The notes under the pieces are model-generated. The model worked only from the letters and a program-made list of their open reading frames with translations, ran no database searches and had not been told where the DNA came from. The position numbers and the translations under genes are program-made. DNA of 64,000 nt from Thalassia testudinum (lineage: Eukaryota; Streptophyta; Magnoliopsida; Alismatales; Hydrocharitaceae): the NCBI GenBank assembly GCA_037157565.1, contig JAZHRO010000013.1, positions 30,756,501-30,820,500 on the forward strand, in the 5' to 3' direction. Shown here in pieces: positions 31,961-44,766 of this stretch (the first letter of the stretch is position 1; every line of letters begins with the position of its first letter).

Positions 31961-32528
31961 GATGGGGGAGGAGAGGGCTATGTGTAGGAATATGTTTAAC
32001 AGACCTTTGACGTCGGTTATATCAGAAACCGACGGAAAAGGATAAATTAAAAGATACCCCCCATCTCTCCTAAAGTTTGGCTGAAAATTTTAATTGCCCG
32101 CTTAACCAACATTTACCGTCAGTTATATAAGAAACTACCGGTAAATGGTAAATTACGTCTCCTCTCCTTTGCGCCCAAACATTCTGTGGAAAATTTAAAC
32201 TGACATTTCGCCGTCGCTTATTATACTAACCGTTGTCGGTTTCTAGAGTGACGGTGAATATTAACGACAATCGCGCGCTGAATTGCTTTTCTTAAACCGG
32301 TGGTTGGTCGAGTACAGGCCTTCGCCGTCGCTTACTTTAATAAGCGACGGTAAAAATATATTTGCCGTCGATTACTAAATTGACGGCGAATATTAATGGC
32401 AACTGCACGCCAAATCGCTTGTCTTCAACAGGCGATTGGTCAAGTAAGCGATGACAAAAATATTATTGTCGTCAGTTTTATTGATTGACAGTAACTAATC
32501 AATGGTATATCTCATTTTTCTAGTAGTG
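31961..32528. mobile_element. CACTA transposon terminus (truncated)
   Basis: Ends with TTTTCTAGTAGTG at 32516-32528, the reverse complement of CACTACTAGAAAA, the terminal inverted repeat of En/Spm-type elements. Inside lies a typical subterminal array of short inverted GACGG/CCGTC motifs (for example CCGTCGCTTACTTTAATAAG then CGACGG at 32327-32350). It also has a 132-bp period: GACGGTGAATATTAA at 32250 and GACGGCGAATATTAA at 32382. I find no matching left terminus or transposase, so it is a one-ended fragment. Confidence 0.75.
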
Positions 32529-32589
32529 AAACCTTCTCTCCTATGTCACGATTAAGTCCATTTGAATATTTCTAACCATAGTTGCATAT

Positions 32590-33081
32590 GATGATTATGA
32601 CATCAGGTACATGGATATACAAGATTGCCTTCCTTGATGGATTCCTCGAGGACATCTACATCAAGAAACTAAAGGGCTTCAAAATATAAGGTGAGGAAAG
32701 AAGAGTATGTAAGCTGAAGAGACTCATATACATACTCAAAAAGTCTCTTCTAGTTGCTATCACCTTCCTTGTACTATATGCGGATCACATGTTATTTATT
32801 GCGAAGGATTTGGAAATGCTTTCCCATGTAAAACTTTAATTGTCGTAAAACCTTGAGATGAAAGACCTTAGAAAAGCCTTTTACATTGGGTCTAAAAATG
32901 TTTAAGGATAGAGAGAAGGGATTATTAGGATTATTACAACAAAGATACATCTTAAGAAATCTTGAAGAGATTCTACAGAGATAGTTTTAAGAAAGGCTTC
33001 CCCCATTTTATACCTGGGATTTCCTTATCAAATAGAATGGAACCCTAAAGAGATTTGGAAAAGAAGGTCATAAGTGGATGT
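32590..33081 (+). pseudogene. pol: Ty1/copia RT fragment
   Basis: A conceptual translation with stops and shifts gives KIAFLDGFLEDIYIKKLKGF, CKLKRLIYILKKS, ITFLVLYADHMLFIAKD and EMKDLRKAFYIGS. This order (VKTAFLNG-like, YxDD-like, EMKDLG-like) is that of copia reverse transcriptase. The YVDD site reads YADH, so it is dead. The RT is cut at 33081 and its next domain is at 50032. Confidence 0.8.
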
Positions 33082-33433
33082 TGTAACATCCCAAACTCTA
33101 GGTTCCGAGTCAATTCAACGTGATTCAGGTCAATTCGAACCTGAAAACTCGATTATGGTTTGGTGCTGATGTGAGCACCCCTTTAAATTGTCAAAAAATG
33201 CGTATTTCGAGTCAACCCCTAACCAAATGTTGTCAAAAGGGTGCCATATATGGTACTGTTGGATTTCTCTCATCGCAAGCTTTCCGACGACACTTGTTTC
33301 ATGTGAATCTGAGGTGTATAGATCTAGTTATGGCGAAAATAAGTCAACAGTGACCTATATATAAGGTGGACCCAACCTTAGGGGTATTTCAGGAATTTCA
33401 CCCACTAAACACAATCTAAACAAATCTTGGGCC

Positions 33434-33441
33434 TATATAAA
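33434..33441 (+). promoter_or_regulatory. TATA box of LTR-H
   Basis: TATATAAA in the context GGCCTATATAAAGACCCC, about 350 bp from the LTR start, followed by C/T-rich sequence (TTCTCTCTAAGC). This is consistent with a pol II start in an LTR. Confidence 0.6.
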
Positions 33442-34741
33442 GACCCCTTTGGGTTCTTGGGTCATCATCTTCTCTCTAAGCTTCTTAATTAAGAGAGGAA
33501 GAGAGAAGGAAAAGTTGAAGGAAAAGCTTAACTTTTCCTTCATTAAAGAAGAAATTTTTTCTCGGGACTTGTGTGCAAATTCACAAAACCCGAGTTTCCA
33601 ACCGCAAAAGTTGTAGAGGTGGGCATCGAGAGAGCGATGCGTGGCGACGGTGTCTTGTGCGGAGGCAATGTGTGGTTAGGGTGTAGTGTGCGCGCACTCG
33701 CTCGTTTGTGCGGAGCGGGAAGGTGCGAAGGGTGCGATTTGCAATACGTGTCGCGAATCAGACGAAGCGGCGATGTAGGCGCGATCCAGGCACGCTCGTG
33801 AGGCATAATCAGAGGGCGACATGTGTCCTTGGGTGGGCACGCATGGACCAGTTGGCCGGTCTGGTTGAACCGGTTCAGTTCAGGAGCCCCCTTGTACTAT
33901 TTTGAGTGATTTAAGGTCTTCCCGATCTCAAATTTCAACAAATAAGGTATTGTTGGAATCGTATCGACGCGTACTACATGTTGGTATAGTTTATTTTGAA
34001 TTTTGAGTTCTTTTCCTTTAGTGAAAAATAAAAATATGACTAGGAGTCTTCGGCTCTATTTCTGGTCCATATGAACCAGGTCATATCCCCAGTGCGTGTG
34101 CGGATCCCGAGGTAGGTGTAGAGATTGTCCTAGGCCTTGTGCACATGATTCGGAGTTGCCATAACCCTCTAGTGACATTAGGTACAGTATCTTTTCTTTT
34201 TTCGACTTCAACCGATTTTCAGGTACCTATGGATTCGTCTGAGGTGATTTTTCAAGTGTACTACTTTGATTAGTATATGCCCTTCCTTGTTGCTGAGTTT
34301 GGAACCCCTCTGGTAGTTTCCCTGACTTATGAGCAGTTTAAATAAGAAAGAACTTTTTTTATGAGAAGGATCAAGAATTAATGATTATATATATACTGTT
34401 GTTATCGCATGTATGAAATGAACTCCGATTTCCGTGAAACAAGTTCCGTTATGTTGTTGATTGATAAAAAAGTATGGGACCACTGTCGTAATTTGGAAAA
34501 TTATCTGATACATTGAAGGTTAATGTGAATATTTGATAATCCTAGATTAAATAATGTGGGATTATTGGATCACTATCGTAGTATGATAGCTTTCCTTGTT
34601 GTTTCAAAAAAATAATGTGGGATTATTAAGTATGGTTTGATTTGATATAAATAAAAGATATAGTTATTTGGAATTGGTTATATAATCAATACGAAGGATT
34701 TGTCGAGAATCAAAAGAAAGTTAGATAACTGGTTTTAGCCC

Positions 34742-36339
34742 TAATCGGGAGCTTGTCGCTTGCAGAATAATGTCAGAAAAATATGTCGTCGCATTGAAAT
34801 CATGTGGTGGAAAAATCCCAGATCAAAGTATTTATCAGTAAAACTAACCACGAAAAGTCAGGTTGAATCCACAGGGAGGAACAACTACAGTAAATCACAG
34901 ATAAGAAACTATCATGTTTGCAGAAATATTCGTCAAATGAATCAATGGATATGCTGCTCTGAATGTGAATTTCCAATTTATAGAGAAAACACGGGCTCAT
35001 TACGTAAATTTCACATAAGAAATCGAAGCTCTAAATGTGTAAATAGTGCATGAACAGTGGCATCCTATGTAAATTTTACTTGCATGCGGGTTAGGATGTA
35101 AATCGGATTCGCAATTTCATGCAATCAATGGATGTAAACATGAGGTGAATAATAATGTAAGAATATGAGGGTGTTGCCACAATGTTACCTCATTAAAATA
35201 ACCAAAATTCAAAAATCAAGAGTCCACAATGGCATTCAATGTAATAACTATTTAACCCAAAAATAGAGGATGTCTTTCCTTTGCTCGCACGAGAAGAGGA
35301 GGCGATGGCGGGCTGTGGGAACTTCGGTGAAGGTCGGCCTAAGCGAGGGGGTCTTGATGGTGGTAGCGGATCGACGAACGGTGGCCGGCGGTCTCGCCGG
35401 CGACGAGGACGATGGCCGACGTTGGTGGCGGCTCGCCGACCTGTGCAGCCTGTTGCCAATCTTCAAAAGGTGTGGCTGAGCTCGTGAGGGTGCAGCGAGT
35501 CCGTTGGAGTTGATGGTGCGCAGTTACGAGGCTCGTGGACGTGGCTGCGTTTTTGGTGGCTTTGGGTACCTTCTCTTGGTGGAGAGGAAGAAGAGAAGGG
35601 ACCGACTGTGGAAGTGGGCACGTGCAAGGAGGCTGCACGCGGGCGTGGCTGGCGAGCGGTGAGGAGGAGTGCGCGCGGTCTGCTGCTAGCCGCTAGCAAG
35701 AGCGTGGAGCGGCGCATGCAAAGCATGCGGGCAGCGTGTGGAAAGGAGACAGAAGGGGATGTGCGGACTGGTTGCAGAGGTGGTGGCTGCGCGAGGGGGG
35801 TTGGCTGTGGGGCAGTGCGCTATCACCGCACCACCGATTGACGAGGAGTTCGCGGTGGCGTCTCGGTGCACGCTAAAAGGGCCACAGTGTGCATGGCTTC
35901 CACGGTGCAGGCTCTGCTTCACGGTGGAGAGGAAGGGAGAGGATGGATGCCCATCTATCCAGGGGGGCTACGCCTAAATGCCTCCCGTTTGTTTCTCTCG
36001 CCGGGAATCTTGACCAGCAACTTGTCTGGCGAGTTAATCTCAACTGTTGGGGCGTTGCGTTGAAGTCCGACGACGAGGGTGCGGTTTGTTGCAAGGGAAA
36101 AAAAATAAAAAGAAAATGGGTTATTTACAGAGATATTCCAAAATAATGCATGTAATGCATGTATGTCACCATAATTTATATTACTTTCTATTACATGTGA
36201 ATGTAATGTATAAAACAAGCATTCCATCATATTTATAAACTAATCTATTTATAAATCTAAGTATGCTATGTACAAGTAAAAATCCTTCTAATATCTAGGT
36301 ATTTATGCGTTCGATTAGCCCACAAATACAGTCTCATCA
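34742..36339 (-). repeat. Athila-4 3' LTR
   Basis: A 1598-bp LTR. On the minus strand it starts TGATGAGACTG, next to TAGGCATTAGGGCATT, and ends CTCCCGATTA, an unusual TA end. The middle (35270-36080) is GC-rich and shows overlapping open frames of 60-99 codons on both strands. The partner LTR has them shifted or broken, so they are not genes. Confidence 0.88.
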
Positions 36340-37994
36340 AATGCCCTAATGCCTAGTTTTTACTAGTTCCGAGCAAAAGTGAAAATAATGGAAGTAATCA
36401 CGAGAATTCTTCTTTCTTTATTCCACAGATTTAGAGATCCAGAAAAATGTGAACTGGTAATAATAATAGCCTAGGTAACGGATCCAAGTGAAAATAAGCA
36501 ACTTATATTTGCAGTTCGTACTTATCCCTTGGTAAGTATTTCTATCGGGATAGGCAACTACTTCCTTCGAGGATAAGGCAGAAGATAATCTGTAATTTGA
36601 CCTTGGCTTTTTGGCTTAGGTAGGGGATATCGAGTTGAATGGATTTGTATTTGGTGGCACACACTCATCTGGTGCTACACGTAATCTAGCACTACAGAGT
36701 TTAGATCTCCAGACTATCAAACAAGTCAACTCAGAGAGTGGCTAAACAACTGTGCTCTCTTGATGTTCCTTTGTGCTCACTCTTTTCCTTCTTTTCATTT
36801 TGAGATCACAAATCTCACCAGATTTTGTAAATGTACTCACTGTTTGGTAGCCTTACATGGCATTCACACTTCAATTAAAGTCCTAATAACCCTACAACTA
36901 AGTTAGAGGACCTAAGCCAGTATTCCAGTGATCAGAAATATTGAAAAGTAAGTATGGGTCATATTTGGTGGATCGAAATGGGTGTTTTTGTTGTTGCCTC
37001 AAAAACATTGACACAAAAAGTGACATGAAGATAAAACTCCAAACTTGAACTCTTTTTTTTTTCTTTTTCTTCTCTTTTTTCATATTTTTCTAAATATAAA
37101 TGTTTCTTCTTTCCTTTTTTTCTTTTTTTGTTTTTTATTTTATTTATTTATTTATTTATTTTTCTTTTTTTTCTACTACTAAGCACAAAACGACGCATAC
37201 TTTTATTTATGAGGCATTATTAGGAATGATGATAGTCAAGAGAGTATTGTGTGGCTTATTTGGTGGAAGTGCCTACTCTCGGCACCAAGAAAAGATGGAT
37301 AAGGCAATCGTATTTCTGACCATTGACATTACTACCCTCCTTCAGCCAAGGGCTCTATGAAGGACGGTCGTAACTATCTACCATAGTCATAGTTTTATTA
37401 AGACCCAATCTCTGTGTATCTGCCTTATTTGGTGACTCTCAGGAATTCACACAATGCTTGCACGCAAGAACAGAGAGCAAAAACTATGCCTAATTCTGAG
37501 GTATCATCATCTAATTATCTAGAACTTAAGAGTCCTTACACTAGACTTATTACACCAATAGTCTTTCTACTTCCTCACAAATAATAGGTGGATCTAATAG
37601 AAGATAGTATGCCTGACTCCCTATTAACTATCCAAGGGTTCAGTAGACTAAAAATGCTTATTGATTTTCTACAAAGATCCATTACCTGGTCTACGTGCAA
37701 GTGAATGTAATTGTACTGGATGCTAAACTTAAGAAATAATTCAAGAAGAAAATCTTCCATAACACTTCCTCGATAAATTTTCTGCTAGGGACTAACCAAT
37801 TCAGCTTAAGAAGATGAAAGATTTTTTTTTTGTTTTGAATAATACACTATCCTGAATGTATGCACATATTTATAAATGCTATAAACATCCTTAAGTTATA
37901 ACCCCCCATGCCTAAGATTGACAATGTCCTCATTGGAAAAATACAAACATAGAAGAATATCACCTGAGTAGAAGAGTGGGAGAAGCTAAGGCTC
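36340..37994 (-). other. Athila-4 3' non-coding region
   Basis: About 1.65 kb between the pol end and the 3' LTR, with no env-like frame. On the minus strand, AATGAGGACATTG then TTAGGCATGGGGGG at 37900-37935 mirrors the internal purine block of Athila-2. The LTR-proximal polypurine tract (36340-36356) is decayed. TTTA/T-rich simple repeats occupy about 37050-37170. Confidence 0.7.
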
Positions 37995-40900
37995 CTCAAG
38001 CCGAAGTGCATCCAAAACATGGCCATTTGAAAGAGTAACATAAGGTTTAAGTTGTTGGCCATTCACCTTAAAGCTCGCACCAGAAGTAGGGTTTCGAATT
38101 TCTATAACTCCATGAGGGAAGGCATTAATAACAATGTATGGCCCATCCTAGCGGGACTTGAGCTTTCCTGGAAATAATTTAAGTCTAGAATTGAAAAGCC
38201 AGACCCACTGGTTGGGCTCAAAAGTTTTTCTAATGATGTGCTTATCATGGAAAACCTTTGTACGTTGCTTGTAAGCTTGAGAAGTTTCATAGGCTTCATT
38301 ACGAAGCTCCTCAAGCTCACTTAACTCCAGCATACGTGCCTTTCCCGCTTTATCCAGATTCAAGTTAACGTTTTTAATAGCCCAATAGGCTTTGTGTTGA
38401 ATTTCAATGGGAAGATGGCACGCCTTTTCGTAGACAAGCCACAAAGGAGACATGCCCAAGGGAGTCTTATATGCTATTTTGTAGGCCCAAGGAGCATCAT
38501 TTAGTTTTTTAGACCAACCTTATGGTCGGCCTGACAGTTTTTTCTAAAATTCGTTTAATCTCCCTATTAGACACTTCAACTTGTCCACTTGTTTGGGGAT
38601 GGTAAGGTGTGGCTATCATGTGGTTAACTCCCAAATTTTGGAGTAGTCTTGTGAAGTGTACGTTCTTGAAGTGAGGTCCTCCATCACTTATGATAGTCCT
38701 TGGGCACCCGTACCGAGAAATGATATTAGCCTTAACAAAATCCAAGACCACGGAATGGTCATTGGTTCGCGTGGGTATGGCTTCTATCCATTTTGATACA
38801 TAGTTCACAGCCACAAGGATGTACTCATATCCGAAGGGCACAGGAAAGGAACCCATGAAGTCGATGCCCCAAATATCAAAGATCTCAATAGGGAGGATAG
38901 GTTGCTGGGGCATCTCATCCCTTTTTCCGATGGTTCCCGTCTGTTGGCAACATAGACATGCGCCCACATATGTATGTGTATCTCAGAATAATGTGGGCCG
39001 CCAAAAGCTAGATTGAAGAACCTTACGGGCAATTTTTTTTCCACTAAAATGTCTCCCACAGTGGAGGTCATGGCAGAAGCTCAGAACACTTCATCGTTCT
39101 TCGTCAGGGACACAATAGCGGAAAAGCTGGTTAGGGTCTATTCTAAAAAGCTCAAGTTCCTCCCAGTGATAAAATTTAGCGTCAGCAAGAAACCTGTCTC
39201 GCTTCTGCTTATCCCAAGTACTGGGGGTAATGCCCATGACCAGATAGTTCACTATATCAACGAACCAAGGAATTTTTGCCTCCATGGCCATCAGAGACTC
39301 ATTAGGGAAAGTCTCTTGGATACCGCCAGCAGGGTTTGATGCCTCAATAGGGATCCTAGACAGATGATCTGATACCACATTCTCAACTCCTTTCTTATTT
39401 TTAATTTCCAAGTCAAACTCCTGGTGTAGCAGAATCCAACGAGTTAGGCGAGGTTTGGTGTCCTTTTTAGTAAGAAGATGCTTTAAGGCAAAATGATTAG
39501 TGAACACCACAACCTTGGATCCCAAAAGATAAGATCGAAACTTTTCTAAAGTAAATACTACAACAAGAAGTTCTTTTTTAGTGACCGTGTAGTTTTGCTG
39601 AGGATCCATAAGGGTCTTGCTGGCATAATGCAACATATGAGGTTTGCCATCAACCCTTTGACCTAAGATCGCTCCCACTGAGCATCGCACATTAGCTCAA
39701 ATGGGAGGGTCCAATCTGGTTCTTAGAGAATCGACGCGATAATAAAGGCTTTCTTTTAGACTTGGAAAGCCTCGCCACATCTATCATCAAAATCGAAGGA
39801 GACATCCTTCGCTAACAGGTCGTAGAGTGGCTTAAAGATTTTATTGAAATCTCTAATGAAGCGCCTATAAAATCCAACATGGCTAAGGAAAGATCTAACC
39901 TGACGAACATTGCGGGCGATGGAAGCTTAGAGATGGAATCAATTTTTGCGGTGTCCACCTCTAATCCTCTCTCGAAAACTATATGCCCTAATATAATGTC
40001 CTGCTGGACCATAAAGTGGCTTTTCTTTTAGCTAAGCACCAGCTTTGCCTCTTCGCAACGGGTTAAGACTTTATCAAGGTGCGAAAGGCATAGGTCAAAC
40101 GACGAGCCGTAAATGGAGAGGTCATCCATGAAAATTTCAACAAACTCGTCGATCATATCAGAAAAGATAGCCTTCATACATAGTTGGAAAGTGGCAGGAG
40201 CATTACATAACTCGAATGGCATTCGGCGGAATGCAAATGTACCATACGGACTCATGAAGGTAGTACGCTCCTGATTGTCAGGAAAGTCGGCTATCTGATT
40301 ATACCCAAAATACCCGTCAAGGAAAAAAAAGAACTTATTCCCCGCCAGTTGTTCCAAAATCTGATCGATAAACGGTAAGGGGAAATGGTCTTTCTGGGTA
40401 GCCGTGTTCAAACGGCGATAATCAATGCATATCCTCCAACCAGTTGAGGGTCTAGTGATCACCAACTCTCCTTGTTCGTTTTCTTCCACAGTGATTCCTA
40501 CCTTTTTGGGCACCACATGAATATGACTGAGCCATTTACTATCTGAAATGGGATAGATAATCCCTACATCCAGCCATTTTAGAATCTCCTTTTTAACAAC
40601 CTCCCACATATTGGGGTTGAGCCTTCTCTGCATGTCTCGAAAAGGTTTCACGAACTTGTCCGTGTATATATGATGCATGCAAAAGGGAGGGATCAACACC
40701 CTTAATATCAGCAATTGACCAAGCAATTGCTTCCTTGTGCCTTTGTAAACACTCAAGTAAAGCTCCCTTTTGCGATTCAGATAATGCAGACGAGATAATA
40801 AGGGGGAGCGTGTCATTAGGGCCAAGGAAAGCATACTTCAATGTGCTCGGGAGGGGTTTCAGCTCCAACTCAGGAGCCTTTTGGATTGAGGGTTTAAGTG

Positions 40901-41640
40901 ATACGTCCCTGCCTCAGGTAGCGGGTCTACCTTCACGGTCCAGGGTGGGGACAGAGACTCTGTGTGTATCCCCAACAACTCTTCTAATTCGAGTATTTCC
41001 CCTTTAATTTCTTCAATAGTCGGAGGATGGTCCTTAGATATGACCTTTTGAAGGAGATCTCTACATAAGAGTGCTGGAGTAGTCTCCTTAATTATTTCAT
41101 CAACAACCTCAATCTGAGAACAATCTTCAAATCCGGATTGCTTGTAGGTATCAAAAACATTCAACCAGATCTTCTTGTTCCTAAAGTCCATTTTAAGTGC
41201 CCCTGATCTACAATTGATAGAGGCGTTGGCTGTGGCTAAGAAGGGGCGTCCTAGAATAATGGATGGCTTTGTGGGCTTATTAGATGGGTCAGTATCTAGC
41301 ACCAGAAAGTCAATAGGGAAGAAAAAGTCCTCCACTCTCACTAGGACATCTTCTAGTAATCCTCGTGGTGTCTTAAGTGATCTGTCTACGACCTGGAGGA
41401 TGACTAGACTTGGTTTTAACTCACCTCACCCCAAAAGGTCATAGACAGAGCTCGGTAAAATGTTCACCCCTGCCCTCAAATCGAGTAGAGCCTCGTCAAT
41501 GTGTTGGTTACCTATAACCACTGAAATATATGAAGCCCCTGGGTCTTTCATTTTGGGGGGTGTTCCATGTTGGAGAACCAAGCTAACATGGTCAGGCAGG
41601 ATGGTCTTGGCTTGGACCTGTCTCCTAGATCGGTGCTTCT
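37995..41640 (-). pseudogene. pol: Athila-4 pol (PR-RT-RH-INT), degraded
   Basis: Pieces in order on the minus strand: pre-protease and protease (about 40860-41640), with the active site reading LLDLRAGVN near 41470-41485 where DLGAS is expected; RT (40028-40834) with FLDGYFGYNQ and FMDDLSIYG; RT end and RNase H (39091-40012; [23 protein letters not shown]); integrase (38148-39100; CLCC, GIDFMG, SDGGPHF, and Glu in GQVEVSN exactly 35 residues later); and the integrase C-terminus (VNGQQLKPYV) to about 37997. Several frameshifts and stops separate these pieces, so it is non-functional although the DD35E triad is intact. Confidence 0.88.
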
Positions 41641-43436
41641 AGGTGCATAGGTCCTTTAGAAACTTGGCATAGGACGGGATCTGTTTGATAGCTTCCAACA
41701 GAGGCAAGTTGATCTGGACTTGCCTAAAAGTGTTCATAATCTCCTTCGTCCTATCCTTTGCTCCAGGTGAGCCAACAGAAGATTCCCCAGGAGTAGATAG
41801 GAACTCTGGATAGGGCACCCTCGACTTCTGGGTAGAGGGGTCATCATGGCAGGAGAGGGGTGGCGGAATGACGACTTCCTCATTGTGGGTGATTTCAAGA
41901 GAGGGAGAGCAATGTGGCTCTTCCTCGGTGGAGATGGAAGTCAAGTTGGGTGTAGGAGGGGAATTCTGAGATGTAACCGTAGGAGTGTTATTAGGCTTGT
42001 CAATTTTCTTTCCACTCCTCAGCACGGTCACAGCTTGGGCATGCTCCCTGAATACGACCCCCTTGCCCTTTGGGTTCTCTTTAGAAGAGCTAGGCAACTT
42101 CCTCGGATCACGTTGCCTAACTGCCTCAGTAAGATGACCAATTTGGGATTGCATATTAGTAATCATCTTATTTTGAGATTGGATGACCATATTCTGATTC
42201 TCTTGCATCGCTTTCATCATGGCTTTAAGTTCATCAGGGCTTATTCTAAGGAGGGTTTTCGTAGGATGGTTGGTATATGGGTTGGGGAGGTAGGGATTTT
42301 TTATTCCCTGAGTTAAAAGCATCACCTTGCTTCAAAGAGAAGTTTGGATGGTTCCGCCACCCCGGATTATAGGTACTGGAATAAGGGTTATTGCGAGGAG
42401 GTGGGTGGAAACCTTGGGCTGCGTTCAAGTCGGCCTGAATCAACTTAGGGAATTGATTTTCCCGGTGGCACTTCGCAGTGGCATGAGTTGTGCCTTGGCA
42501 AATGAAGCATTCACTTGAAGCCTGAAAGATAGAGGCTGCTTGCGGGTTCATGCCGGGGTTTGCTAAAAGCCTATCAAAGTTTTTGTTCAATAATTGAATC
42601 TGATAAGCCAAATCCTGAGTAGCCCCGGCTTCATGGGCCTCTATCTTCCTCTGCAAGATTTATGATTTTCTTTCTTGATAGGCAGAGGACATATGTATGG
42701 AGTTGTCACGTAGTGTTTCAAATAATGCCCAGGCTTTATCCTCAGTTTTGGTCGTGAAGGTTCCTGCATAGGCTGCATCGATGGTTTGCCTATGCCTTTC
42801 AGATAATCCGTTATAGAACCTTTCGACCAACTGCCATCTTGGCACCTGATGGTGGGGGCATAACCAAAGAAGGTCATTAAAGCGTTCCCAAGTCTCATGA
42901 AATTGCTTCCCTTCCTATTGAGTAAAACCCATAATCTCTCTTCTGTAATGGTTGGTCTTACTCATAGGAAAATACTTTTTTAAGAATTCTCCCTTAAGGG
43001 TGGCCCAATCATTTACCCTTGCATCGAGGGTATGATACTAGTGCTTGTCCTTATCCTTTAGGGAGAATGGAAATAGAGTCCTCATCAGGGCTTCATCAGT
43101 AAAGCCTTGGAGCTTCACCGTGGAACAAACCTTGGTGAATTCCTCAAGATGCCTGTAGGGATCCTCCCTAGCAATACAATAAAAAGATGGGAGCAAAGAT
43201 ATGGTGCTGCTTTTGATTTCATATGGATTATCCACTCTAGGTCTTCGGATAGGTAGGGCTTGGTGGGTTGTAGGGAGGAAATAGTCTCTCAAAGTTCTCT
43301 GATTTTCACCAACCCTAATCTCTTCTTCAGGTCTTTCTTCAGCTATTTTTCTTCTTTCTTGGTTAGCTTTCCTTATAATTCTCTCAGGCTTAGGGTTGAA
43401 GAGAAGACTACTTCTAAGAGAGCGCCTACCAAGCAT
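41641..43436 (-). pseudogene. gag: Athila-4 gag with CCHC knuckle, degraded
   Basis: The start is at 43434-43436, reading M-L-G-R-R-S-L-R-S-S, the same N-terminal motif as Athila-2. The gag core follows (EDPYRHLEEF, LFPFSLKDK), broken by a stop at 43038-43040 and another near 42915. It then continues with CPHHQVPRW, RFYNGLSE, and CFICQGTTHATAKC at about 42455-42500, a CX2CX4HX4C zinc knuckle. The tail has YNPGWRNHPNFSLKQ and a Pro/Ser-rich linker to 41640. A CCHC motif is not visible in Athila-1, -2, -3 or -5 gag here. Confidence 0.85.
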
Positions 43437-44745
43437 ACACCAAGAAAACACAAGGCAAGAGGTCTTTTGTTAATTTAAAGTTCTTTAAGGTCTCTTCCAA
43501 CTCTTCAGCTTGGCCAAATATAGTCAAGGCAGTTTTTCTATGTTCCCACGTAAGTGGTATAAGAGAAATGAGGCACTTGAAATTTTTGGTCAATGACTGT
43601 TAAGAAGGTTGAGGTTACTTTTAGTCCTTTTTCGGTGATCAATCAAGTTCTCAAACAATTACACACCCTAAATTGACCTTCGAGTGCCCTAAAGACATAC
43701 ACTTTGTTACAATGATATTCTCTAATGCTCAAGTAAAAAGGTACTCCAAGGATGGAACCAAGGGATGTAAGTAGGGTGAACCCTTCCTTTGAGGCATTGC
43801 GTTAGCGGTGTCTCTTAACTACCCTTGAATTCCTTTAAAGGGTGTCCCCCTCCTTAAAGTATCAAGTCACTTGGGCAAAAGTTAATATCACCATTTCAAA
43901 GCAAGATAGGAGGGTTTGCATCGATAAAGAGATTGATGCCTATACCCTTAAGGATCCAAGTCCTAGTGTAGTGCTTATAGTGCATGCTCAGTGCAGGAAG
44001 TGTGCATTCACCGCGAAAAGTAATTTTGCTTTTGAAAACCGCAATCAATTTATTCAAGCACTTCCTGTATATTTTCCTTTCTTTTCAAGAAATAATGTGA
44101 CCACTTGATTAATCTTTTCAAATCAGTTTAAGTGGTCTTCTTGAATTATGTTCAGATGCAATGCGGGTGCAGATAACTGATATAGTAAGATAAGAAATGC
44201 GTACCTTGCTCCAGCACTCTTCTATGCAAAAATGCACACAATGCAATAAGAAAATCTAGATGCTGCTCAAGCAATCCTAGATGGGAGTACTATGGATATG
44301 CAACTTCTAGCAGGCAGTTTGGATTTATTTTCTCTTTTTTTTTTGTAAAAATAAATGCGCAATCAAAAGATCTAACTACCATAGAAGGATCCTAAAATCT
44401 AAGGAATTGGGGACACTCCCCCACAACCTAGCCCTAGAGTACATGGGCAAGAAAACAAATAACTAGGCTAATCCTAAAGAGTCTATCCTAAAATTCTAAA
44501 TCAGAAGTCTAAGAGGAAAAATCCTCCTAGATGGTCCTCCGTGCGTCTCCACGTGTGTGGGGTCAAGGCCCACAAGCTCCTGCAATTATCTCCGCGTATA
44601 GACGTCACTCAAGGTAGACGTTGTCTCTCAGCTATGCCTGTTGCCTTGTTAGATTCCTCGCACAGGAAAGATAAGGAATGATCAGATAAATGCGCAACTC
44701 AGAATAATCAGAAATAAAGTCAGGTGAATTTATTGCGTCGATTGC
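43437..44745 (-). other. Athila-4 untranslated leader
   Basis: 1.3 kb between primer site and gag, AT-rich, with no coding frame recognised. A T-rich simple tract lies at 44323-44346. I see no extra inserted element. Confidence 0.65.
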
Positions 44746-44764
44746 CTCCCCAGCAACGGCACCA
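44746..44764 (-). promoter_or_regulatory. Athila-4 primer-binding site
   Basis: On the minus strand TGGTGCCGTTGCTGGGGAG starts two bases inside the 5' LTR. It is the Athila/Tat-type site (TGGCGCCGTTGCCGGGGA) with two C-to-T type changes, and it fixes the element's orientation. Confidence 0.9.
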
Positions 44765-44766
44765 TT

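Noticed and set aside
35193..36150. Several overlapping open frames of 60-99 codons on both strands in the Athila-4 3' LTR
   Set aside because: The region is GC-rich, frames are open on both strands over the same bases, and the partner LTR at 45190-46240 has them altered or broken. They are chance frames in an LTR.
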